From contig JAPYWC010000002.1 in the NCBI GenBank assembly GCA_028276605.1, positions 1 to 32,262 on the forward strand: DNA of 32,262 nt, written 5' to 3'. A program made the translations under genes and the position numbers. The notes below the pieces were generated by a model, which searched no databases, was not told where the DNA came from, and saw nothing but the letters and a program-made list of their open reading frames with translations. This stretch comes from Desulfurococcales archaeon. Lineage in GTDB: Archaea; Thermoproteota; Thermoprotei_A; Sulfolobales; Ignisphaeraceae. Shown here in pieces: positions 23,882-31,949 of the stretch. Every line of letters begins with the position of its first letter. The stretch's first letter is position 1.

Positions 23882-25954
23882 CTAAAGGCTATTAAAGAAA
23901 TCGGCAATCTGAGGCTCTTGAGAAGTTTTTCTCTCTTTTTCTTGCCTTATCTGTGCAGGCATTGCTTTTAATTGTTGGCTCTTTATAAAGCTCTTTATTT
24001 TTTTAAGCACATCAATATTGTGTTCTCTTGTTTTTCTTCTCCATGCCTCAGGATCGTTAAGGATTAGAGGAGCTATGATGTGCTCTACATACACTTCGGC
24101 TATGGGGCAATTATATAGACAGAACTTGCACCTAATACACATACTTGGATTCTGAACAACAGGTCTTTGCTTGCCATTTACATTGACAACCTTTATGGTC
24201 CTTGTTGGGCAGTGAACCTCGCATGATTTGCAACCTGCACATGATTCCCAACGATACATAAGCTTTAATACATCGATTAATCGCTCAATATCTTCATCTC
24301 TGTTGAACCTCAATGTTATGGTCTTGCCCGATATAGATACAGAGGCTGTATCAAAATCAATTATTACGCCTGTGTCCGTTTTTTCAACTCTTCTTGGGTT
24401 CAGTATAGTATACTGCTTTTCAATAAACTCCATATCTACGTCTTTATCTAGAACAATAGTTAGTTTCTCAGTCTCTTTACTGACGTCAACTATTTTAGGC
24501 TGTGCAATTCCATTGAATATTTTCCTCCAATCATTTATTTCATCTACAATTTTTAGGCGTTTAGCCATAATCGTTTTATACCTTGCTGGTGCATTCCAGC
24601 GCCACAGTCCATACGTTATCCATTCCTCTGGCAAGGCAAGTCTTTGTCTCCAGTACTCCAGTACCTCAACCCATTTTGACCAGAGATCTGAATGTGTTTG
24701 CTGAAGTAGTGAAAGCTCAGCAAGTGTTGATGCTGGGCACATAAAGCACCCTATCCTCTCATACCCCATGAAGTACAATGGATTGACATAGAGTTTATGC
24801 TTGAATATGTAAAGCCATACCTCAAACTGTGACCATTCATTTATTGGCGAAGCGTTTACAATGTAGGGAGCCCATCTTAGTCTCCAAATACGAGGGCTTC
24901 TAGCTCTATCCAAGGATTCAAATGCGCGTTGACCTACAATATTTAATCCTCCTGAAGGCCACATGGATTTAACTGTGCGTGCAAGTGGTGTTAATTTGCA
25001 TATCTTGCAGCACCATCTGTAGTCTCGTCCGGGAGGTCCGAAGATGTACACGGCTTTCCAGAAGAGGTCACCTGCTGATGCTTCGACAAACTTGAGATTG
25101 TATTGTTCGACAATCTTATGAACGGTATCCACGGTCTCTGGCATTTCAATCCCTGTGTTATTGAATAATACCACAGGTTCGAGCCCTAGGGATATTGTTA
25201 GGTGTAGTGCTACAAGACTGTCTTTGCCACCGCTAAATGAGGCAATAATGGGTTTTGATATTTTCTCGGCCGTTATGGCAATGAATTTCTTTGCTTTAGA
25301 CTCAATCATGTTCAGATACTCAGCATTAACTTTTAGCACGTCATCCATGTTTGATGGTCTCTTAAAGCCTTGAAAAGGTTTTGTTTCGCCCCACCAGCTG
25401 TGAACTATGATCCTATTCTTTCCCTTTGAGTACCCTAAGCCCACAACTTCGCCAGAGCTGTTTATGAGTAAAACTTGTTTGTATCTTTCTATCTCCCTGT
25501 CTACTCGAATTACATCCATAGGACGATATCTCTTCTTTTCGACTATAATCTTCTCAACAATATCACTATCTGTCTCTAAGATTCTAAGAGCGCCAACTTT
25601 CGATAACCTGAATCGCCATACCTTAAGAAAAGGATCGAAATATAGCCTCCCTATTTGAACACCATCAACAAATACTTCTTTCATCTCGTCATAGTATGGC
25701 GCTTTATTTAAAAGCATTACGGAATTTCCAATAAGATTCCTAAGACCTTTTTCCGTACGGAATTCAAAGAAATATGCTCTCCGTATAGTTTCGTAATCTC
25801 TCTCCAGCGCTAATCTAGCATCCCCAGGAGGGGAAAGAGATAATCTGACAGCTTTACTGCCACAAACAGGACACTGCGGCTGCAACAAAGGGACATTACA
25901 GTTAGGGCACCAGTAGAACTGCTTTTCTATAGGCCACGACACTCTTTTGCTCAT
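23882..25954 (-). CDS. Zinc ribbon-PUA-like-PP-loop (PAPS reductase type)-ferredoxin fusion protein
   Basis: A 690-residue multidomain protein. It starts with a zinc ribbon (C16, C19, C28, C31), then a PUA-like region at about 145-195 (VGLGYS...IIVHSWWGE), then a PP-loop ATP pyrophosphatase of the PAPS reductase type with SFSGGKDS near residue 240, plus RWCCKICK and GCFMCPAS cysteine groups. The C-terminus has two ferredoxin motifs: CAGCKSCEVHCP near 571 and CIRCKFCLYNCP near 608. Archaeal relatives are often annotated as PAPS reductases, but the RNA-binding-like PUA part also fits a sulfur-transferring RNA modification enzyme. Function is therefore uncertain. It appears to lead an operon with the next two minus-strand genes. 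Confidence 0.85.
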   Translation of the reverse strand: MSKRVSWPIEKQFYWCPNCNVPLLQPQCPVCGSKAVRLSLSPPGDARLALERDYETIRRAYFFEFRTEKGLRNLIGNSVMLLNKAPYYDEMKEVFVDGVQIGRLYFDPFLKVWRFRLSKVGALRILETDSDIVEKIIVEKKRYRPMDVIRVDREIERYKQVLLINSSGEVVGLGYSKGKNRIIVHSWWGETKPFQGFKRPSNMDDVLKVNAEYLNMIESKAKKFIAITAEKISKPIIASFSGGKDSLVALHLTISLGLEPVVLFNNTGIEMPETVDTVHKIVEQYNLKFVEASAGDLFWKAVYIFGPPGRDYRWCCKICKLTPLARTVKSMWPSGGLNIVGQRAFESLDRARSPRIWRLRWAPYIVNASPINEWSQFEVWLYIFKHKLYVNPLYFMGYERIGCFMCPASTLAELSLLQQTHSDLWSKWVEVLEYWRQRLALPEEWITYGLWRWNAPARYKTIMAKRLKIVDEINDWRKIFNGIAQPKIVDVSKETEKLTIVLDKDVDMEFIEKQYTILNPRRVEKTDTGVIIDFDTASVSISGKTITLRFNRDEDIERLIDVLKLMYRWESCAGCKSCEVHCPTRTIKVVNVNGKQRPVVQNPSMCIRCKFCLYNCPIAEVYVEHIIAPLILNDPEAWRRKTREHNIDVLKKIKSFIKSQQLKAMPAQIRQEKERKTSQEPQIADFFNSL

Positions 25955-26052
25955 GATTTACTCACTGTGTTTTTAGGTTCAGATACTCCTTACAAGCTAC
26001 ATTATCTAGTTATAGCGTATATTAGGCTTTTGAATACAAAAAGAATGATCAT

Positions 26053-26883
26053 GTGATAAGCGTGCAACAGAAAGAGAAAAGAATTTATGAGTATTTCATT
26101 GAAAAGGGTGAGCTATTCAAGCTTATAATGGATTCTACGATTATGATGGAGAGAGGTAGAAGATTAGCACACGGTATAGCAAGGCATTTAACGATGTTAG
26201 GCCTTGACAGAGGTAGAATCCTAGATGTGGGTTGCGGGACTGGAAGAGTATCAATACCTTTAGCTGAAATGGGCTTTAATGTTGTGGGTATAGATATCTC
26301 GCCTAAGTATATTGAGGTAGCAAGTAGGAGGGCAAAGGAGAAAGGATTAGAAGATAGAGCAGTGTTTATTACCTGCGATGCTAGAGAAATGGAAAAATGT
26401 GTTGAGGAGTATAAACCCTTTGTAGCAGTGATTTTTGTTTGGTCCTCTGTTCTTGGATACTATGATGAGGATACAGATTTGAAGATCCTCACTGCAGCTT
26501 ATAATGTTACTACAAACAATGCAGCTCTAATAATAGCTGATAGTATAAGTAGGGATCTTTTGATATTGCAGCAATACCTTTTAGGCATGGGTAAGAGAGT
26601 TTTTGAATATGACAACATCGTTGTTATGGAAAGGCTCCTATACAATCCTGTTACCGGTAATGCGCTTGTAAAACAAGAATTCTTTAAGAAAGATCATTCA
26701 GGCAATCTAGTATTTTTAGACGATGCATATTTTGAGATGCATGTATATAGCCTTGATGAGCTTAGTAAGCTTGCCAATAAAGCTGGGTGGTGTATCTATA
26801 GAGTTTTATCAAGTCTTGAAAAGGATGCAGGTTTTTCACCGTTTAGTACACTAAATGCAATTTTTGTGAAGTGCAAGAAATAG
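26053..26883 (+). CDS. Class I SAM-dependent methyltransferase
   Basis: The 276-residue protein has the SAM-binding motif ILDVGCGTGR at about residues 56-65, followed by VVGIDISPKYIE (acidic residue of motif II) and FITCDAREME. The rest resembles small-molecule or tailoring methyltransferases, with FKKDHSGNLVFLDDAYFEMHVYSLDEL in the C-terminal cap. The substrate is unknown. The GTG at 26053 is used; a GTG at 26062 is also possible. It is divergent from the PP-loop fusion gene across a 98-base gap. Confidence 0.82.
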   Translation: MISVQQKEKRIYEYFIEKGELFKLIMDSTIMMERGRRLAHGIARHLTMLGLDRGRILDVGCGTGRVSIPLAEMGFNVVGIDISPKYIEVASRRAKEKGLEDRAVFITCDAREMEKCVEEYKPFVAVIFVWSSVLGYYDEDTDLKILTAAYNVTTNNAALIIADSISRDLLILQQYLLGMGKRVFEYDNIVVMERLLYNPVTGNALVKQEFFKKDHSGNLVFLDDAYFEMHVYSLDELSKLANKAGWCIYRVLSSLEKDAGFSPFSTLNAIFVKCKK

Positions 26884-26916
26884 AAATTTAAGTTCATACC
26901 AAAATATTGCAATACC

Positions 26917-26924
26917 TTTATAAG
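26917..26924 (+). promoter_or_regulatory. TATA box for C/D sRNA and/or GTPase mRNA
   Basis: TTTATAAG is a consensus-like archaeal TATA box. Its centre predicts a transcription start near 26945-26947, within a few bases of the 5' end of the C/D sRNA described next. No second promoter is obvious between the sRNA and the GTPase start. Confidence 0.65.
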
Positions 26925-26940
26925 TTGCAGTGGAATCAGT

Positions 26941-27010
26941 ATTCCTCGAATGATGAGCGAGTCCCGCGATATGGATTGGATGACAGAACCACGACCTCTG
27001 ACCGAGGAAT
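26941..27010 (+). ncRNA. C/D box sRNA with perfect 8-bp terminal stem
   Basis: The C box ATGATGA (26950-26956) and D box CTGA (26998-27001) are flanked by ATTCCTCG (26941-26948) and CGAGGAAT (27003-27010), which pair perfectly. A C'-like GGATGA (26978-26983) lies inside, but D' is degenerate (about 26972-26975). C to D spans 52 bases, as is usual in crenarchaea. The D guide (26986-26997) predicts a target AGGUCGUGGUUC with methylation on the fifth base; the first guide region covers 26957-26970. A TATA box at the right distance drives it. It lies immediately in front of, and partly overlaps, the translation start region of the NOG1-like GTPase. Confidence 0.8.
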
Positions 27011-27017
27011 GCAAACA

Positions 27018-28169
27018 ATGGGTTTAGAACATAATGAGAAGGAGCAGGCAAAGTGTTTATCTGATTATGTTGATGTTCCTGTGCTTACATATGACTCCCT
27101 TAGGAAAAAAGTACTAGAGCTTTATGTTGAACGAGTACACATACCCAGGACATCTTCGCTTATGAAAGATGAGGGTAAGCGTATTGCATTTAGATATATG
27201 GTCAAGGCAGAGAGAGTATTTCAATACATTGCTACAAATCTCGGTAAGGTAGCTAGACTACCACCTATAGACAGCCTTAATCCTTTCTATGCAGAATTAC
27301 TTAATATCGCTACTAATGGTGGTTATGAGGCGTTGAGAAAGCAGGCGGCTTTAGCGGTTAAACTGATAGCAGGATTATGGAAGGAATATAGAGAAAGAAT
27401 ACTGGATGCAAGAGAGAATGCAAAAAAGTATTCAGTTGAGTTTGTAGGTAGAGCATTATCTATATTGAAACGTAAGGTTAAAAATTTGGAATTAACTAAG
27501 AGCATTGCATATGTTTCCCGCAACACACCGTGCGTGGATTTCGAGAAACCTTTGATAATAGTTTCTGGAATGCCTCAAGTAGGTAAGTCAACATTTGTAG
27601 GTAAAGTATCATCAGCAAAACCAAGGACTGCGCCATACCCATTTACAACTAAAAACATAATTTTAGGTCATATAAGTCTAGGAGGTGATGTCTTTATTCA
27701 GGTTATGGATACTCCAGGAATTCTTGATAGACCAATAGATGAAATGAACGAAATTGAAAGGAAGGCTATAGCAGCAATAAAGTATTTGAAGGCTGTAGTG
27801 CTCTACCTTATGGATCCTTCGAGGGATAGCTACTACCCGCTTGACAGTCAGTTAGTTGTATTGAAAACTGTTGAAACGCTTGTGGGAGGCAAAGAAAAGA
27901 TAATTGTTGTATTTAATAAGGTAGACAAAGTTGATGAAGAAAGACTTAGAGAGTGTACCCAAGCAGTGAACAAGTTAGGTTACGAAAGAGTTCTAACTAT
28001 GAGTGCTCTTTACGGGATCAATGTATGGAACGTAATTTGGGAGGCGATAAAACTATATGACGCAATTTATGGGACTAACTTTGAAGACATGCTAAAAGTT
28101 TATTTCTCTTCTATGACTTCAGCTTCTACCTCTTCCTCCAATTCCTCACCTTCTCCAACTGTTTCTTGA
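27018..28169 (+). CDS. NOG1-family GTPase (ribosome assembly)
   Basis: A helical N-terminal domain of the NOG1 type (KKVLELYVERVHIPR...) is followed by a GTPase domain with P-loop GMPQVGKST near residue 183, DTPGI near 230, NKVD near 300 and a final SAL motif. NOG1 proteins act in large-subunit ribosome biogenesis. The frame is open from 26907, but those codons run through a C/D sRNA gene and are unlikely to be protein. I choose ATG at 27018, ten bases after GAGG; ATG at 27009 is possible but lies one base after it. The C-terminal ~23 residues are Ser/Thr-rich and overlap the convergent Elf1 gene by 70 bases. Confidence 0.83.
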   Translation: MGLEHNEKEQAKCLSDYVDVPVLTYDSLRKKVLELYVERVHIPRTSSLMKDEGKRIAFRYMVKAERVFQYIATNLGKVARLPPIDSLNPFYAELLNIATNGGYEALRKQAALAVKLIAGLWKEYRERILDARENAKKYSVEFVGRALSILKRKVKNLELTKSIAYVSRNTPCVDFEKPLIIVSGMPQVGKSTFVGKVSSAKPRTAPYPFTTKNIILGHISLGGDVFIQVMDTPGILDRPIDEMNEIERKAIAAIKYLKAVVLYLMDPSRDSYYPLDSQLVVLKTVETLVGGKEKIIVVFNKVDKVDEERLRECTQAVNKLGYERVLTMSALYGINVWNVIWEAIKLYDAIYGTNFEDMLKVYFSSMTSASTSSSNSSPSPTVS

Positions 28170-28516
28170 GACCCTTCTACAGCTTCACTTTCAACTTTCT
28201 CTACTCCTTCCTCAATTTTTGCTTCTCTAATAAGACCTTCGTGAACCATGTCTAGTAGTCTTGAGTAAACCCAAAATTCATCTGCTATTGCTGGTATGGT
28301 CTCAAACAGGTGTTCAAATTTACATGCTGAACACCGTACATATGCTTGCTTCTTACCTGTCTTCTTGTCAACCTTAATCTCTATAGTTAAGCTGTATGGA
28401 TTTCCGCATACGGGACATTGACGAATGTTCTGGCGCACCTTTACCATTCTGGCTTCTTGCATTAACTTCTTTAATATTGTTGTAGTTTTACGCCACTTAC
28501 TTCTTCTCCTCGCCAC
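28100..28516 (-). CDS. Elf1-like transcription elongation factor with acidic tail
   Basis: The ~138-residue protein starts with a basic stretch (ARRRSKWRK), has a zinc ribbon with CPVC and CSAC pairs, and then a FETIPAIADEFWVYSRLLDM segment like archaeal Elf1 homologues, which associate with transcribing RNA polymerase. The last ~40 residues are Glu/Val-rich and probably disordered. The GTG at 28516 follows GGTG by six bases; the upstream GTG at 28525 lies within that same site, so the shorter form is preferred. A TATA box and a perfect palindrome precede it. The 3' end overlaps the GTPase gene. Confidence 0.75.
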   Translation of the reverse strand: MARRRSKWRKTTTILKKLMQEARMVKVRQNIRQCPVCGNPYSLTIEIKVDKKTGKKQAYVRCSACKFEHLFETIPAIADEFWVYSRLLDMVHEGLIREAKIEEGVEKVESEAVEGSQETVGEGEELEEEVEAEVIEEK

Positions 28517-28531
28517 ATGATGCACCGAACA

Positions 28532-28562
28532 CTGTATTCAGAGAATACAGCATTATATATTT
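28532..28562 (-). promoter_or_regulatory. Promoter of elf1 with perfect inverted repeat (putative operator)
   Basis: On minus, ATATATAA (28553-28560) is a TATA box predicting transcription start near 28531. Between the two lies CTGTATTC (28532-28539), a three-base spacer, and GAATACAG (28543-28550), a perfect 8-bp inverted repeat. A palindrome in this position would block RNA polymerase recruitment if bound, as archaeal repressors commonly do. The regulator is not known. Confidence 0.5.
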
Positions 28563-28711
28563 TAATAAAGACTTTGAGCACATCTAATAACGACTTAACC
28601 GATGTAGGGATGTTTTGTGCAAAAGGCTTAATACCAAAAGAAGTATTACTACTACAACTAGTAATTGGAGCAGTAAAGGGCCCGTAGTCTAGCTTGGCTA
28701 GGATGCGGGGT

Positions 28712-28733
28712 ACACGGATTTACCGTGCCCGAC
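28712..28733 (+). other. tRNA-Pro intron 1 (22 nt, position 32/33)
   Basis: The intron folds into a CACGG-ATTTA-CCGTG hairpin followed by CCCG, which pairs with exon bases 27-30 (CGGG). The two three-base bulges are GTA and ACT; cutting between the second and third bulge bases removes exactly this segment and joins T32 to T33. Confidence 0.7.
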
Positions 28734-28738
28734 TCGGG

Positions 28739-28754
28739 ACCTAAACGGCGGAGA
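28739..28754 (+). other. tRNA-Pro intron 2 (16 nt, canonical position 37/38)
   Basis: After the first intron is removed, TTCG (positions 32-35) pairs with CGGA in this intron (T-A, T-G, C-G, G-C). Bulges are GGA on the 5' side and GAT on the 3' side; cuts after G37 and before T38 remove these 16 bases. The inner hairpin is minimal (CC/GG). Confidence 0.65.
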
Positions 28755-28763
28755 TCCCCGTGG

Positions 28764-28794
<31 letters not shown>

Positions 28795-28796
28795 TT

Positions 28797-29807
28797 CTAC
28801 TCCTTGTTTAGTTTCGTAACAATAATTCTTTTTAGTGTTTCCATCAAGGTCTCGAACGAAATGCTTTCCTTAAGCTTAACTATTGCAAGCCTTTCATGTC
28901 CAGCGATGTCTTTTGCAATACCTTGTTCGTGTAAAGCCATTGCAATTTTATATGCAGTGTAATCTCGGGTCTTTACAACAAGGAGGTTTCCATTACTTAT
29001 ATAAAGGAATATATCGCCTTTGAGTACTCTATAGAGAGCTGTAGCTAGTGAGGCAAGTCTACAACCTTTTTGCAATTCTTCAACTTTGATAAGGCGATAG
29101 TTAAATAATTTTATGGCAGAGGGGGCTAGAACCAATGCATTCTCAATCTCATTGCATTGGCTACCAGATCTCATTACCATATATTTTCTTAATTCATTTT
29201 CTGTAAATGGTAGAGATACCTGTACCAGTGGTGCAGCTAGCCATCGAACAATTTTCTCCCATATCATAGCATCTCTAGAGGTTGTTGTAGCCTTCGACAT
29301 CAGTGCAACTAGTTGTAGAAGCTTTTTATTTCTGCATTTAGCGCCTCCTTCAAGGCATAGAACAGCCTCAATAAACCTATCTAGACGCTCAGTAAAGTTT
29401 ACCCCAAGAGATTTCAGCAATGTGTATACTAGGGAAGCCACAGGTTTTCTCCCAACATAAAGCTCATCAACAACTCTTTCTAGCTCTCCATAGCCTAGAT
29501 GTGTTGAAAGATGATGATCAATAAACACGATATAGCTTCCAGCATTCTTAATAGCTTGAATAAACCGCTTGACGGTTCTCGTATATGCTATATCTAATAA
29601 CACAACATATGACCGATCATTGCTAGAAGTAATAAGGCTCATTATATGAGGTAATAGAGACTGAAGAGATCTAGGAGTAGAAGGAAAAACATATGTTTTG
29701 GTCTTTGATTTAACTGGATATACCCCTACAACCTCCTGTGCATAGACAACTTCAGCTACAGATACAAATCCATCAGCATCCCAATCACCTATCACAATAA
29801 CAACCAT
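28797..29807 (-). CDS. DHH family phosphoesterase
   Basis: The protein has the metal-binding motifs of the DHH superfamily: GDWDADG at the N-terminus, VVLLDIAY in the middle and FIDHHLS as the DHH triad. Archaeal members include RecJ/GAN-like nucleases and nucleases for short oligonucleotides; with about 336 residues this is a compact form and its substrate is unknown. I place the start at ATG 29807, just before the GDWDADG strand and after GGTGGTAG. The frame is open to 29873, but that extension would run through the promoter of the divergent tRNA-Asp. It converges on tRNA-Pro, six bases away. Confidence 0.83.
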   Translation of the reverse strand: MVVIVIGDWDADGFVSVAEVVYAQEVVGVYPVKSKTKTYVFPSTPRSLQSLLPHIMSLITSSNDRSYVVLLDIAYTRTVKRFIQAIKNAGSYIVFIDHHLSTHLGYGELERVVDELYVGRKPVASLVYTLLKSLGVNFTERLDRFIEAVLCLEGGAKCRNKKLLQLVALMSKATTTSRDAMIWEKIVRWLAAPLVQVSLPFTENELRKYMVMRSGSQCNEIENALVLAPSAIKLFNYRLIKVEELQKGCRLASLATALYRVLKGDIFLYISNGNLLVVKTRDYTAYKIAMALHEQGIAKDIAGHERLAIVKLKESISFETLMETLKRIIVTKLNKE

Positions 29808-29860
29808 TATCTCTACCACCATCAACTTCAGAGTTTTAATGCAAAGCATTACAAATAAAG

Positions 29861-29868
29861 CTTTTAAG
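29861..29868 (+). promoter_or_regulatory. TATA box of tRNA-Asp
   Basis: CTTTTAAG is TATA-like and predicts a transcription start near 29891, about six bases before the mature tRNA-Asp 5' end. Confidence 0.5.
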
Positions 29869-29896
29869 CACAAATCACTAAATAGGATTATACAGC

Positions 29897-29973
29897 GCCG
29901 CGGTAGTATAGCCCGGCTAGTATGCGGGCCTGTCGAGCCCGTGACCCGGGTTCAAATCCCGGCCGCGGCGCCA
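29897..29973 (+). tRNA. tRNA-Asp (GTC anticodon)
   Basis: The cloverleaf is complete and without intron. Acceptor GCCGCGG/CCGCGGC with discriminator G73 (29970), D stem GTAT/GTAT, anticodon stem CGGGC/GCCCG with loop CTGTCGA (anticodon GTC at 29932-29934), and T arm CCGGG-TTCAAAT-CCCGG. The next bases are CCA (29971-29973), so the tail may be encoded, although this could be chance. Confidence 0.96.
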
Positions 29974-30169
29974 ACGACTAAAATCAGCCTTCATTAACTT
30001 TTCCTTATTAATTTAAATTAATTTAGAAACGTGATTCTTAGTAGTTCTATAGGAACTTGAATACAATATTTGTATCTGCATTGGAAGAGCATCTTTGCAA
30101 CCTATTGGGCTCTTTCATAGTCTTTAACTTTACACTTTATATTGGTATCTATTCCTAGGGTTAAGAGAT
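29974..30169. other. Intergenic region with T-rich stretch, AT palindrome and pilus-gene promoter
   Basis: Just after tRNA-Asp a T-rich run (about 29998-30006) could end its transcription. ATTAATTTAAATTAAT (30007-30022) is a perfect 16-base palindrome of very low complexity. A TATA-like TTTATATT near 30134-30141 is placed to serve the pilus assembly gene that starts at 30170. No small gene or sRNA was found. Confidence 0.4.
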
Positions 30170-31912
30170 ATGAGTAGGAGAAGTATTGATTTACTGACGT
30201 ATTATATGGGGCTTGTCACATCATTTATAATACTCATCGTTGAAACGTTGATAATCATATATGGTGTTGATGAGCTTAAGATAGTGTCCCCATATGAGCT
30301 TCTCTATAATCCTCGTAAGGTGTTTGTGTATGGTGCATACATTGTTAGTGTTGTTGCCATCCCTGCTTTTGTATCGTGGGTACCAGATGCTGCTAGAACC
30401 ATCGTTGCATGGTATAAAAGATTCAGTATCTCAAGTCTATATGCTGTCGATGAGAAAAAAGTTAGGGTTAGAATAGAGATAATACTGACAACATTGTCAT
30501 TATCATCGTTACTCGTCATCATCGCAGTAAAGCTTAGTATACCTTACCTAGGTTTAGCCTCTTTAGTGCCATTAGCAAGCCTAATTAGTATAATTATAGA
30601 TCCTTTACTCAAAGTTGAGAAGCATAGTAAAGGAATCGATGATGAGTTTAAGTGGTTCTTACTGCTTATTCTAAGTTTTGAGCATGTTGGGGTAGGAATT
30701 CATTATGCGATTAAGAAGCTTTCGAATACTAAGCTTTTTTCAGCACTCTCAAGAGAGTTGAAGGTTCTGTACCGAGATGCTACAATATACTTTGCAACTC
30801 TTGCTGATGCACTCATTAATAGAAGCAATGTTACGCCAAGCATAACATTTCGTAAGTTCTTGCTTAGTTATGCAATGCGTCTAAAGAGTGGTGGGGATGT
30901 TGTATCATGGCTGAAGATAGTACTAAATGAGGAGTTAATAAAGGAGGAATGGACCATAAGAAATTATGGGGAAAGAATAGCGACAATAGTGCTTCAGATA
31001 GCGGTAGCAGTATTCGTTCTACTACCAACGCTTTCAGTTGCAATTCCTATCATAAACCCAGCCACACTTATTGTGGTGGTTACGGTTGGAGGAGTTATAC
31101 TAGGGTTTATAACGTATACAACAAGACCCGCAAAACTTTGGGATCTAAATATAAAGCACGTTATCGCACCATTACTACTGCTAATTGTTTCTGCACCACT
31201 ACTATACTTCATAATAGGTCCACAGGGCATAGTAATGAGTTGGGCCTTGGCAATAGCCTTCGGGTATAGGAGCTATAGATTAGTTAATGAAGTAAGAGAA
31301 TTAGATCTTGCAGCACTAGAAATTATGAAGACTGTTGCTGAGCTGAAGAGGTATGGCCTTGAAATACCCCAAGCATTGAGGTTTGTGTCGGAAAGCAAGA
31401 CATTAAAGCCGTACATAGCATTGAGAATAAAGAAACTCCTTGACTTGCTGAACTCGGGTCACAGTTTTGAAGAAGCGCTGAACATTATAAAGACACCTTC
31501 ACGCCTATTTAATTTTGCAATACTATACTTAGGCTATCTTCATGAGTGTGGAGCAAGCGATGAGGAGGCTATCCAGATTATTTACGAGTACTTATATAAG
31601 TTTAAAACTCATGAAGATATGATTAGGAGATCTTCATATATCTTTGAGCTCTTTGCAGTTGCAAACCTCTTTGTATTGCTTTGGATCTGGAAAACAATTA
31701 GTAAAATGATTAACTCGATTGCTAGTACAGCGCAATACCTACCCCTAGCACCTATAACTCTTTCAGGAAACATAATGGGGGTGATAATAGCTGTTTCAAT
31801 GATTAGCTTCTCACTCGTTGCATCAATTGTTCGAAACAGTGTTCCAGTGTTTGAGCCTTTAAAGGATGTGCCAAAAGCACTCATAACAGCAACAGTCATA
31901 GCGATGCTTTAA
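30170..31912 (+). CDS. Type IV pilus/archaellum assembly membrane protein (T2SSF, FlaJ/TadC-like)
   Basis: The 580-residue protein has about ten predicted membrane spans in groups (near 10-35, 50-70, 105-150, 270-315, 330-375, 500-525 and 540-560) and two cytoplasmic helical regions (about 155-265 and 390-495) that resemble the paired T2SF domains of archaeal FlaJ/TadC-like platform proteins. These anchor the assembly ATPase and feed pilins into the filament. No FlaI-type ATPase gene precedes it, as tRNA-Asp lies upstream. A pilin gene follows 37 bases after the stop, so this is the start of a pilus operon continuing beyond the window. Confidence 0.82.
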   Translation: MSRRSIDLLTYYMGLVTSFIILIVETLIIIYGVDELKIVSPYELLYNPRKVFVYGAYIVSVVAIPAFVSWVPDAARTIVAWYKRFSISSLYAVDEKKVRVRIEIILTTLSLSSLLVIIAVKLSIPYLGLASLVPLASLISIIIDPLLKVEKHSKGIDDEFKWFLLLILSFEHVGVGIHYAIKKLSNTKLFSALSRELKVLYRDATIYFATLADALINRSNVTPSITFRKFLLSYAMRLKSGGDVVSWLKIVLNEELIKEEWTIRNYGERIATIVLQIAVAVFVLLPTLSVAIPIINPATLIVVVTVGGVILGFITYTTRPAKLWDLNIKHVIAPLLLLIVSAPLLYFIIGPQGIVMSWALAIAFGYRSYRLVNEVRELDLAALEIMKTVAELKRYGLEIPQALRFVSESKTLKPYIALRIKKLLDLLNSGHSFEEALNIIKTPSRLFNFAILYLGYLHECGASDEEAIQIIYEYLYKFKTHEDMIRRSSYIFELFAVANLFVLLWIWKTISKMINSIASTAQYLPLAPITLSGNIMGVIIAVSMISFSLVASIVRNSVPVFEPLKDVPKALITATVIAML

Positions 31913-31949
31913 CGCTTTATAAACTAGAGTAAAACTTCTGGGAACAGGA

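Noticed and set aside
26907..27008. N-terminal extension of the NOG1-like GTPase by 34 or more codons
   Set aside because: The extra codons run through the TATA box and C/D sRNA and encode residues with no domain character, while a better start with GAGG lies at 27018.
28691..28760. Single 38-nt intron in tRNA-Pro
   Set aside because: No single excision leaves U33 and a sensible anticodon; two introns give a normal tRNA-Pro loop with plausible splice structures for each.
29808..29873. Longer DHH phosphoesterase starting at 29873
   Set aside because: It would begin with a non-homologous leader, overlap the tRNA-Asp promoter, and skip the GGTGGTAG site next to ATG 29807.
30007..30022. 16-base perfect palindrome as an operator
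   Set aside because: It consists only of A and T in an AT-rich gap, so chance is likely; kept only as a note in the intergenic entry.
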